The position numbers and the translations under genes are program-made. From NCBI GenBank assembly GCA_964580455.1, contig CAZOKO010000009.1, forward strand, positions 1 through 40,086: DNA of 40,086 bases, read 5' to 3'. Under the pieces are notes generated by a model. That model made no database searches, was not told the DNA's origin, and was given only the letters and a program-made list of their open reading frames with translations. This stretch comes from CAZOKO01 sp964580455 (GTDB lineage: Bacteria; Desulfobacterota; WTBG01). Positions within the stretch are counted from its first letter, which is position 1; each line of letters opens with the position of its first letter. This document shows, piece by piece, positions 7,504 to 14,153 of the stretch.

Positions 7504-7580
7504 ATACTGGATACTTGATGCTAGATAGTGGATACTGGATAAAATATGATCTGTATATGAAAATCTGGTATCCTGCATCT
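7504..7580. repeat. dispersed ATCCAG palindrome, copy A
   Basis: A short element whose left arm contains GATACTTGATGCTAGATAGTG and GATACTGGATAAAATA, and whose right arm (TCTGGTATCCTGCATC) is roughly its reverse complement. It belongs to the family found again at 18587-18654, 23910-23962, 32182-32230, 32513-32580 and 38347-38391. It lies between the glycosyltransferase and deacetylase genes. Confidence 0.6.
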
Positions 7581-7587
7581 TTTGCAC

Positions 7588-8904
7588 TCATTGTTGTGTA
7601 GCCAGAGTTACACGGTTTCCATCTTGGAGGCTCGCATAGAAACTTGTTCGTTTGGTTTCACTTTCAATCTTTTCCTCTAACAGAGATTGATATAACGAGA
7701 TCATTTTATTAGCAATGTTTTGCCAGCTTAATTCTACTGCTCTGATTCGAGCTTGAAATCCCAATTTTCCCTTAAGGGTGGAATTATCCAGCAATACAAG
7801 TATTTTTTCTGCCAGAGCTTCTTCATTTTCCTCAGGCACTAGAAAACCTGTCAACTCATCTTGTATGAAGGAGGTAAGCCCTCCAACTTTGGAAGCGATC
7901 ACAGGAGTACCACAGGCCATGGCTTCCAGAGCAACCATTCCAAAGGATTCATAGCGAGAAGGAAGAACACATGCCTCGGCAGCAGAATAGAAATAAGGCA
8001 ATTGATCTTGCCTCTGGGGCCCGAGAAAGGTTACCATGTTTTCAAGTCCCAACTCTGTTGTTAATAATTTTAACTTGTGCATTTCACTATCTTTTGAGTA
8101 GGATGAGTAATCGATGTCTCCTCCAATGATAAGGAGATTTAAGTCCTGAGAGTGACTCAGCTTATTTCTTACTATAGTCATAGATTTAAGCAGGGTATCA
8201 ATACCCTTCACCGGGTCAATGCGTCCCACAAAAAGGATAAATCTCTTGCAGGAAAGAGCGAGGTGAGTTTTCGATTGAGAAGGATCAAGAGGAGCAAATA
8301 AATCAGGATCTACTCCACAGGGGATTACTGATATCTTTTCAGAGGGGGCACCACAGGTCCAAATCATTTGAACTTTTTCTCTGTGGCTGGGAACTGTGAT
8401 GTGGTCGGCATCTTCCACCAGTTGTTGTTCTGTCTGTAAACGTAAAGCGGGCTCTCTTTTGCCTAAAGGTTTAATCACTTTATTTTTAAAGTACCCTAAG
8501 GTGTGAAACATATGGAGAAGTGGGATTTTCCACCTTGTGCTTAACTTCACTCCAACCCAGCCGGATAACCAGTAGTGGCTATGGATGAGATTGTAACTGA
8601 TTTTCTCTTCACGGGAGAATCGTTGCATAGAATTTAAAAATTCAGGCAGGTGGAACCACACCTGATTTTTATCATAAGGTGCCTCGGGTCCTGCTTTGAG
8701 ATGGATGATCCTTACTCCTTTATGTAAGTTGACTATCTGTGGAATAGCAGGATTCTGTGATCTGGTAAAAATATCTATTTGTAGACCTTTCTTTGCAAGT
8801 TCCCTGCTCAGTTCACGAATGTATACGTTCATACCACCGGTTTCTTTACCACCCAGTGCAGCAAGTGGACAGCTGTGGACGCTGATCATAGCTATTCGGT
8901 ACAT
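7588..8904 (-). CDS. GT4-family glycosyltransferase, MshA-like
   Basis: Retaining GT-B glycosyltransferase of 438 residues. The N-terminal domain opens with MISVHSCPLAALGG and GGMNVYIREL and includes LIHSHYWLSGWVG. These match the mycothiol enzyme MshA (and related sucrose-phosphate synthases) closely. The C-terminal domain has the nucleotide-sugar site FVGRIDPVKGIDTLL and the E-x7-E motif in YESFGMVALEAMACGTPVI. MshA joins GlcNAc to inositol-3-phosphate; the acceptor here is not provable. The ATG at 8904 follows GGAGAAAG and overlaps the 3' end of the upstream acyltransferase gene by 13 bases, so the two are translationally coupled. A TTG eight codons earlier is unlikely. The downstream LmbE deacetylase fits a GlcNAc-transfer-then-deacetylation pair. 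No cysteine ligase (MshC/BshC) is in the window. Confidence 0.85.
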   Translation of the reverse strand: MYRIAMISVHSCPLAALGGKETGGMNVYIRELSRELAKKGLQIDIFTRSQNPAIPQIVNLHKGVRIIHLKAGPEAPYDKNQVWFHLPEFLNSMQRFSREEKISYNLIHSHYWLSGWVGVKLSTRWKIPLLHMFHTLGYFKNKVIKPLGKREPALRLQTEQQLVEDADHITVPSHREKVQMIWTCGAPSEKISVIPCGVDPDLFAPLDPSQSKTHLALSCKRFILFVGRIDPVKGIDTLLKSMTIVRNKLSHSQDLNLLIIGGDIDYSSYSKDSEMHKLKLLTTELGLENMVTFLGPQRQDQLPYFYSAAEACVLPSRYESFGMVALEAMACGTPVIASKVGGLTSFIQDELTGFLVPEENEEALAEKILVLLDNSTLKGKLGFQARIRAVELSWQNIANKMISLYQSLLEEKIESETKRTSFYASLQDGNRVTLATQQ

Positions 8905-9968
8905 AGATTTCTTTCTCCAGGAAGACAAAGGGTTATTGTGTAGAGATTATGGTCTTGAGCACCAAAATGATATTTATATGATTCATTTCCTCTTAAGAAA
9001 TCAAACCGCTTAATTCCCCGATTGATGGCATCTTCCAGACAGTAAGTTATTATAACAATGCCTGGACTGAAGTTATAAAAGGTGGGGTCGTAAGCAGAAT
9101 TATAGAGATATAAAGTATCTTGGTAATGGAAGCAGAAAAGGTATGCAACCTCCATTTCATCAAAAGATAAGACGAAAAGCTCTAACCACCCCATCCGGGA
9201 AAATTCCTGTGCTAAAGCCCTAAAGAATTTCTCCCTCAGTTCATTTAGAAAGTTGTTCTTTTTTTCAGCACTTTTGCGGAAAAGGTTTATGAAACCAGGC
9301 ATTTTTTGCATTACCTGAGAATGATGATCGATCTTTCTAAAGGTTATCTTTGCTCTCTTTTCAACTCTTCTCATTTTACGTCTGATTTCATGCCTATACT
9401 TTTTGGTAAGCCGTTTGAGATATAAATCAAAATTGGAAGGAAGCTGTAGAGAGGGGGCTTTGTCTTCCAGGTTGATATCTATGTTATAATCGTTGCTGTA
9501 AGCTATTCTTTTAAAGAAGGAGAGGGTGGGGGAATGTTGCTGAAGGGAATTTAAGTAAAGAGTGGTTTTTTTATTAAGTGATGAAGCGAGGTATGGAAGC
9601 AGAGTGTGATAAAAACGGAATTCTTCACCTTTTGCTACAATAAAGTCAAGATAGTCACAAAGGTCTGAACTTCCAAGCAGCTTAAGTTTCTTTCCTTCCT
9701 TGGTCTCCTCTAAATACAAAGGAGCTATTCCACAAAGCTTTCCGCTTTCTTCACTCAATGTGATTATCCTCAAATGTCGATCCTGACTCCAATAGTTCCA
9801 CCATAGCTTTTGCCATTGCCAGGTGAGAAAGGGAGTATTGGTGGAACAGAGGGTGGTGAGGTGATGCCATGGTTGTGACAGCATGTCAAAGGCAGAGGGA
9901 TCGTGATATTCAGTAACGATAAGATTATTCTCACTTTCCATTTTTGTTTCTTTTAACACTGTATTCAT
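8892..9968 (-). CDS. FemAB/CelD-like GNAT acyltransferase
   Basis: Protein of 358 residues with the double-GNAT layout of the BioF2/CelD/FemAB-like group (GNAT_6). The first half has the usual PFLTWQWQKLWWNYW opening found in CelD-like proteins. The second has FDLYLKRLTKKYRHEIRRKMRR near 175-195, then a GNAT core ending in GIKRFDFLRGNESYKYHFG. Relatives transfer acyl groups in exopolysaccharide synthesis or amino acids from tRNA to peptidoglycan. The start at 9968 lies 10 bases after the upstream hydrolase stop; an internal ATG at 9941 has no better ribosome site. The overlap with the glycosyltransferase start means joint production. Its role in the cassette may be to acylate or aminoacylate the sugar amine exposed by the deacetylase. 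That is inference; exopolysaccharide modification is the main alternative. Confidence 0.75.
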   Translation of the reverse strand: MNTVLKETKMESENNLIVTEYHDPSAFDMLSQPWHHLTTLCSTNTPFLTWQWQKLWWNYWSQDRHLRIITLSEESGKLCGIAPLYLEETKEGKKLKLLGSSDLCDYLDFIVAKGEEFRFYHTLLPYLASSLNKKTTLYLNSLQQHSPTLSFFKRIAYSNDYNIDINLEDKAPSLQLPSNFDLYLKRLTKKYRHEIRRKMRRVEKRAKITFRKIDHHSQVMQKMPGFINLFRKSAEKKNNFLNELREKFFRALAQEFSRMGWLELFVLSFDEMEVAYLFCFHYQDTLYLYNSAYDPTFYNFSPGIVIITYCLEDAINRGIKRFDFLRGNESYKYHFGAQDHNLYTITLCLPGERNLCTE

Positions 9969-9978
9969 TTGATTTGGG

Positions 9979-10563
9979 TTACCCCTCGTAATATGGGCTA
10001 TTTCTTTCTCTTTCTATTGTACTAGTGAGTCCATGCCCGGGGTAGATGATGATATCTCCGGACAAGGGAAAGAGCTTCTCTTTAATGCTATTTAAGATAT
10101 GTTTTCGGTTTGCACCAGGAACCTCTGTATTACCCGGACCTCCCGGGAAGATGGTATCACCGCTTATAAGATGTTTCCCTATCAGCATACAGACACCTCC
10201 CGGAGTGTGCCCCGGGGTGTGAATAATTTTCACTGTACATTCACCGAACTGGATGAGATCGCCATCTTTCAGATAGAAATCTGGAGGGAAAGGCAGAGTA
10301 GCACCATCTGAGGAGTGTATGCCTACCGGTGCTTGTGTTGCTTTTTTTACTTTCTCCAAGGCACCAATATGGTCAAAATGGCCATGGGTGATGAGAATGT
10401 ATTTAACTTTTAATCCTTTAGAGGCATTGAGAATCTGTTCAGCATCTGCAGCAGGATCTATAATGAGTGCTTCATTGGTTTCAAGACAGATTAGCAGGTA
10501 GCAGTTGTTCTCGAAAGATCCTACCTCCAATTTTCTAAGCTTAAAATCTTCTTTTCCTACCAT
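9979..10563 (-). CDS. metallo-beta-lactamase fold hydrolase, glyoxalase II-like
   Basis: MBL-fold metallohydrolase of 194 residues, about the size of the short YcbL/GloB-like group. The metal motif THGHFDH gives H60, H62, D64 and H65. Further ligands sit in TPGHTPGG near 115-122, SGDTIF near 134-139 and YPGHG close to the end. Such enzymes hydrolyse thioesters such as S-lactoylglutathione, or related bacillithiol and CoA adducts. The ATG at 10563 has no obvious ribosome site. It is first in a four-gene run with the acyltransferase, glycosyltransferase and deacetylase, 10 bases ahead of the acyltransferase. A thiol-linked detoxification role would suit that company but is inference. The long C-terminal domain of true GloB is absent. 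Confidence 0.82.
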   Translation of the reverse strand: MVGKEDFKLRKLEVGSFENNCYLLICLETNEALIIDPAADAEQILNASKGLKVKYILITHGHFDHIGALEKVKKATQAPVGIHSSDGATLPFPPDFYLKDGDLIQFGECTVKIIHTPGHTPGGVCMLIGKHLISGDTIFPGGPGNTEVPGANRKHILNSIKEKLFPLSGDIIIYPGHGLTSTIERERNSPYYEG

Positions 10564-10876
10564 ATGACAATATATAATTGGGTTTCAAGTTCATCTTATG
10601 AGATGTTCACTCCCCCAACAGGCAAACGCCGAGCACTATTGTGGATAAATGTGTAAGTTTTTAACTTATTAGGCTAACTTATTATTATCGAGGATGCAAG
10701 GTATAATTTTTAGGGGATTTTTTAGGGGAAAAGGAATAGTATAAAACGAAGTAATTGCTTTGTCGTTAACACTCCTCTCAATGACAAGTTCATTTTATCG
10801 TTCAACATAGTATAGGGGGGGTAAGGGAACAATGAGAATATAAGAAAACTTAAAGGAATGAAGAATCGCAGGTGCT
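10564..10876. other. intergenic region between pilU and the MBL gene
   Basis: No gene is visible in these 313 bases. They hold a degenerate copy of the CATTGCGAGGA element (10748-10788), a tandem pair of TTTTTAGGGGA units (10707-10717 and 10719-10729) and a small perfect hairpin CATCT/AGATG (10592-10605). The promoter of the MBL-led operon should lie here, but I see no convincing -35/-10 pair. Confidence 0.5.
10748..10788 (-). repeat. degenerate copy of the CATTGCGAGGA element
   Basis: On the minus strand it reads TTGTCATTGAGAGGAGTG, then GACAAAGCAATTACTTC. This parallels the better copy at 33953-34043 (TTGTCATTGCGAGGAACG, then GACGAAGCAATCTTCTC). Only one arm is recognisable, so it is a relic. 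Confidence 0.45.
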
Positions 10877-12010
10877 TTATTGGATGTTAGGTTTTAATTT
10901 AAATTGTTCTTCTAACTTATCCTCCGGAGGTACAGGTGCCTTTTCATCGCTAGTTTTATCGAGTTTGATTTTCAATCTTAAGTCATTAACGCTGTCTGCA
11001 TAGGCCAGAGCATTGTCGTAATTTAATCTCCCCTGTTTATAGAGATCAAAAATAGCTTGGTCAAAGGTTTGCATGCCTTCCCCAGATCCTAATGCCATAG
11101 CCTCTTTAAGGAGAGCAACTTGATTTTTATAAATTAAGTCTTTTACCCTGGGAGTATCCAAAAGGATTTCTATAGCTGCAACTCTATTCCCATCAGTAGA
11201 GGGGATGAGGCGTTGGGAGATAATTGACTTTAGATTGAGGGAGAACTGGAGAAGAATCTGTTCATGCCTTTCATGGGGAAAAAAATTCAAGATTCTTTCC
11301 ATGGCTTGATTAGCATTATTGGCATGGAGCGTTGCCAGTACCAGATGCCCTGTTTCTGCAAAAGTGATAACTGCTTCCATTGTTTCTACATCCCGAATTT
11401 CTCCGACCAAAATGACATCAGGTGCTGCTCGCATTACATTTCTCAAGGCATTAGCAAAAGTGTGGGTGTCGATGCCAATTTCGCGTTGAGTAACAATCAT
11501 CTTTTTATGTCGATAAACAAATTCAATAGGATCTTCAATAGTAACGATATGGCCGGTAGAATTCTCATTACGGTAATCAATCATTGCAGCCAGGGTAGTT
11601 GATTTTCCTGTCCCCGTCCTCCCTGCTATTAATACCAGACCTCTTTTGCAAAGGCTAATCTCTTTTAGTATAGGAGGTAGCCCCCATTCATCGATAGATC
11701 CAATTTCTGTTTTAATCTGGCGTATGACAAGTCCGGTTAACCCTCTTTGTCTAAAGATATTTACACGAAAACGACCTAATTCAGGATAGTGGAGTGCCAG
11801 ATTCATCTCCAGGGTTTCAGCAAATTTTATTTTTTGCTTTTCGGTCATAATAGAAGCTGATATTTCCTCTGCCTGTTGAGCTGTAATTTCCTGCTCACCA
11901 AAGGGTTTGGTGATACCTTCTATGCGGAACATGGGAGGGCTATCGACTACAATATAAAGGTCAGAAGAGTTATGTTTTACCATAATAGTTAATAAGTCTC
12001 TAATATTCAT
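10877..12010 (-). CDS. pilU: PilT/PilU-type type IV pilus retraction ATPase
   Basis: Hexameric secretion-type ATPase of 377 residues that acts at the inner-membrane base of type IV pili to power retraction. The PAS-like N-terminal domain begins MNIRDLLTIMVKHNSSDLYI. The P-loop is GRTGTGKST at 130-138, the Asp box is IVTIEDPIEF, Walker B is PDVILVGEIRD and the His box is TGHLVLATLHANN. The first P-loop residues differ from the usual GPTGSGKST, which is common among PilU-type paralogues. The gene follows pilT by 42 bases and is somewhat longer at the C-terminus, again PilU-like. The ATG at 12010 follows CAGGAG at 6-base spacing, so a TTG five codons earlier is not needed. No pilB, pilC or pilin genes are in the window. 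The PilU name rests on order and motif drift. Confidence 0.85.
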   Translation of the reverse strand: MNIRDLLTIMVKHNSSDLYIVVDSPPMFRIEGITKPFGEQEITAQQAEEISASIMTEKQKIKFAETLEMNLALHYPELGRFRVNIFRQRGLTGLVIRQIKTEIGSIDEWGLPPILKEISLCKRGLVLIAGRTGTGKSTTLAAMIDYRNENSTGHIVTIEDPIEFVYRHKKMIVTQREIGIDTHTFANALRNVMRAAPDVILVGEIRDVETMEAVITFAETGHLVLATLHANNANQAMERILNFFPHERHEQILLQFSLNLKSIISQRLIPSTDGNRVAAIEILLDTPRVKDLIYKNQVALLKEAMALGSGEGMQTFDQAIFDLYKQGRLNYDNALAYADSVNDLRLKIKLDKTSDEKAPVPPEDKLEEQFKLKPNIQ

Positions 12011-12052
12011 ATGGATCTCCTGCAAATGAGGTACTGTGAAATTACGATTTAT

Positions 12053-13120
12053 TTATTGAGGCGCCTTTGTTAGATCTGTCAGTATGGGTTGTGCTTCTTC
12101 CGGAGAAATGAGCTTTCTCTCCAGAAGACCTTTGACTGCCATTTCCATTGTTTGCATTCCGTATTTCTGGCTGGTTTGAAGAGTAGATAAGATTTGAGCA
12201 GTCTTTGCTTCGCGAATAAGATTCTTTATAGCAGGAGTGCAGATCATAATTTCGAGAGCAGGGATTCTTCCCGTTCTGTCTGCCCGCTTTAATAGAATCT
12301 GGGAGACTACAGCATAAAGTGTTTCTGATAACATAGTTCTTATTTGAGCCTGCTGGCCTGCCGGGAAGACGTCTATAATACGATCAATCGTCTTGGGAGC
12401 ACTGTTGGTATGAAGAGTGGCAAAGACAAGATGACCTGTTTCAGCAGCAGTTAGTGCCAGAGAAATGGTCTCTAAATCTCGCATCTCACCAACGAGGATC
12501 ACGTCTGGATCTTCCCTTAAAGCACTTCTCAATGCATTTGCGAAACTGTTTGTGTGTTCACCCACTTCTCTTTGATTAACCAGACATCTTTTTGATTCGT
12601 GGATAAACTCTATGGGATCCTCTACAGTAATAATATGCCTGCTGAAGTTAGTGTTTATCAAATCTACCATAGTTGCCAGTGTAGTTGATTTACCAGAGCC
12701 AGTAGGACCAGTAATCAGAACCAGTCCTTTCTCCGACTTGGAAATAGATCTGCAGATTTTGGGCAATCCCAACTCATCAAAACTTTTTACTTTGTTAGGG
12801 ATAGTTCTTAAGACTGCTGCTTCTCCCCTGTTTTGAACAAAAACATTTACTCTGAATCGTCCAAATTCACCAAGGGCAATGGAGAAATCAAGCTCGCGAG
12901 TTTCCTCAAAGGTTTTCCGCTGTTGGTCATTCAGAATATCATAGATCATGGTATGCACTTCTTCTTTAGTTAAAGGTTCCATGTCTATCCTTCTTATATC
13001 ACCATGGATTCTGAACATGGGGGATTCTCCAGAACTGATGTGCAGGTCAGATGCACCACTTTTTATTGCAAATTTGAGGAGTTCAGTCATGTCTACTATC
13101 TTTTCTTGAACAGCTTCCAT
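12053..13120 (-). CDS. pilT: PilT type IV pilus retraction ATPase
   Basis: Retraction motor ATPase of 355 residues, the usual PilT length. The P-loop GPTGSGKST is at 138-146, the Asp box IITVEDPIEF near 163-172, Walker B PDVILVGEMRD at 205-215 with the catalytic glutamate, and the His box TGHLVFATLHTNS follows. The conserved C-terminal region AIKNLIREAKTAQI is present. The ATG at 13120 follows AAAGGAG; an in-frame ATG twelve codons earlier has no ribosome site. It is the first gene of a pilT-pilU pair, giving twitching motility or DNA uptake if the rest of the machinery exists elsewhere. A 52-base dyad (13178-13229) lies upstream. Confidence 0.92.
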   Translation of the reverse strand: MEAVQEKIVDMTELLKFAIKSGASDLHISSGESPMFRIHGDIRRIDMEPLTKEEVHTMIYDILNDQQRKTFEETRELDFSIALGEFGRFRVNVFVQNRGEAAVLRTIPNKVKSFDELGLPKICRSISKSEKGLVLITGPTGSGKSTTLATMVDLINTNFSRHIITVEDPIEFIHESKRCLVNQREVGEHTNSFANALRSALREDPDVILVGEMRDLETISLALTAAETGHLVFATLHTNSAPKTIDRIIDVFPAGQQAQIRTMLSETLYAVVSQILLKRADRTGRIPALEIMICTPAIKNLIREAKTAQILSTLQTSQKYGMQTMEMAVKGLLERKLISPEEAQPILTDLTKAPQ

Positions 13121-13177
13121 TGCTTTCTTTCTCCTTTCAAAAGGCTTAATTTGCATGATTAATTTATGAAATTCTTG

Positions 13178-13229
13178 TTTCCTAATATATCGGATGAAAT
13201 AATTTTTTCTTCATATATTTTTTAGGAAA
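13178..13229. promoter_or_regulatory. dyad upstream of pilT
   Basis: TTTCCTAA at 13178-13185 and TTAGGAAA at 13222-13229 are perfect inverted partners, with an inner ATGAA/TTCAT pair around an AT-rich loop. It sits 58 bases before the pilT ATG. It may be an operator or leader hairpin; no U tract follows on either strand. Confidence 0.35.
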
Positions 13230-13336
13230 GTTGAAGAGATTTCCTTAAGCTGTATTGCAACATATTTTAAGAAATTATGATTGGGTGATAAAAAAGATTG
13301 AAAGTGGTTTATTTGCGATCGAAATGGAGAGGAATT

Positions 13337-13714
13337 TCAGCCCAGCATTTTGCGGATTGTTTTCAACTCTTCTTTGATTTCTCTTAAAATACTATGGTGA
13401 TCTTTTTTACTACTGTTAAAGTCAAAGTGGAGTTGCTTTTTCCCTTTAGATTTTGTCTCTTGCATTTTTTTGCGGGCTCCGGCAATGGTGAGTTTTTCCT
13501 CATAGAGCATTCTCTTGATTTCTAAAATGATCTCTATATCGTTTTTGCGGTATATTCTTTGTTTGGATTTGGTTCTGGAAGGTTTGATGGTTTTAAATTC
13601 TGATTCCCAGTATCTTAAGACGTAAGGCTCTATTCCAGTAAGTTGGCTCACTTCACCTATCTTGAAGTATAGCCTATTAGGAATAAACTCTTTTCTTAGA
13701 GGTTTTTTATCCAT
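13337..13714 (-). CDS. MerR-family transcriptional regulator
   Basis: Small MerR-type DNA-binding protein of 125 residues from the ATG at 13714. The winged-helix domain runs from about residue 17: YFKIGEVSQLTGIEPYVLRYWESEF, then QRIYRKNDIEIILEIKRMLYEE and TIAGARKKM. The C-terminal 45 residues form a short basic helix, with no cysteine sensor site, so it is not a metal sensor of the classical kind. The frame is open for 23 more codons to a TTG at 13783, but family members start close to the winged helix. This gene type regularly follows ihfA at the end of the pheST operon in deltaproteobacteria. Its target is unknown. Confidence 0.82.
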   Translation of the reverse strand: MDKKPLRKEFIPNRLYFKIGEVSQLTGIEPYVLRYWESEFKTIKPSRTKSKQRIYRKNDIEIILEIKRMLYEEKLTIAGARKKMQETKSKGKKQLHFDFNSSKKDHHSILREIKEELKTIRKMLG

Positions 13715-13819
13715 AAGCTGAAGTTCAACATTTCTTATGGTTGTGGTGTGTGAAACAGCTAGAATTTTTTGTCTATGAGACAACCCTTCTATTTTGAATA
13801 TTATGGATAGAAAGATGAA

Positions 13820-14095
13820 TTATTTACTCAAAGCCTTTTTTAAAACAGGACTGGCTTTAAAGGTAAGCACCTTTCTGGCTGAGATTTCAATTTCACTTCC
13901 TGTTTGGGGATTTCTGCCTCTTCGAGTCCTTTTTTGTCGTATAACAAAATTTCCAAACCGGGAGATTTTTACTTTCTCTCCCCTTTCCAGGTTTGATTTA
14001 ATAGTTTCAAAAACTAGTTCAACAATGGTATTGGCTTCTTTTTTTGACAACCCCACTTTTTCGTAGACACTCTCGATAATATCTGCCTTTGTCAT
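13820..14095 (-). CDS. ihfA: integration host factor alpha / HU-family DNA-bending protein
   Basis: Nucleoid protein of 91 residues that bends DNA as a dimer. MTKADIIESVYEKVGLSKKEA opens the HU fold, FGNFVIRQKRTRRGRNPQTG is the beta-arm with the GRNPQTG tip, and FKASPVLKKAL closes it. The strong ribosome site AAAAGGAGG precedes the ATG at 14095. Position directly downstream of pheT supports IHF alpha rather than HU, as in the E. coli pheST-ihfA arrangement. IHF aids recombination, replication initiation and sigma-54 promoters. Confidence 0.92.
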   Translation of the reverse strand: MTKADIIESVYEKVGLSKKEANTIVELVFETIKSNLERGEKVKISRFGNFVIRQKRTRRGRNPQTGSEIEISARKVLTFKASPVLKKALSK

Positions 14096-14153
14096 TCTTC
14101 TTACCTCCTTTTACATTAAAATTAAAGTAACTCACTACAGAATTCAAAAATAA

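Noticed and set aside
13157..13336. tRNA gene between merR and pilT
   Set aside because: A tRNA is sometimes found after merR in related genomes, but no cloverleaf or TTCGA loop is present here.
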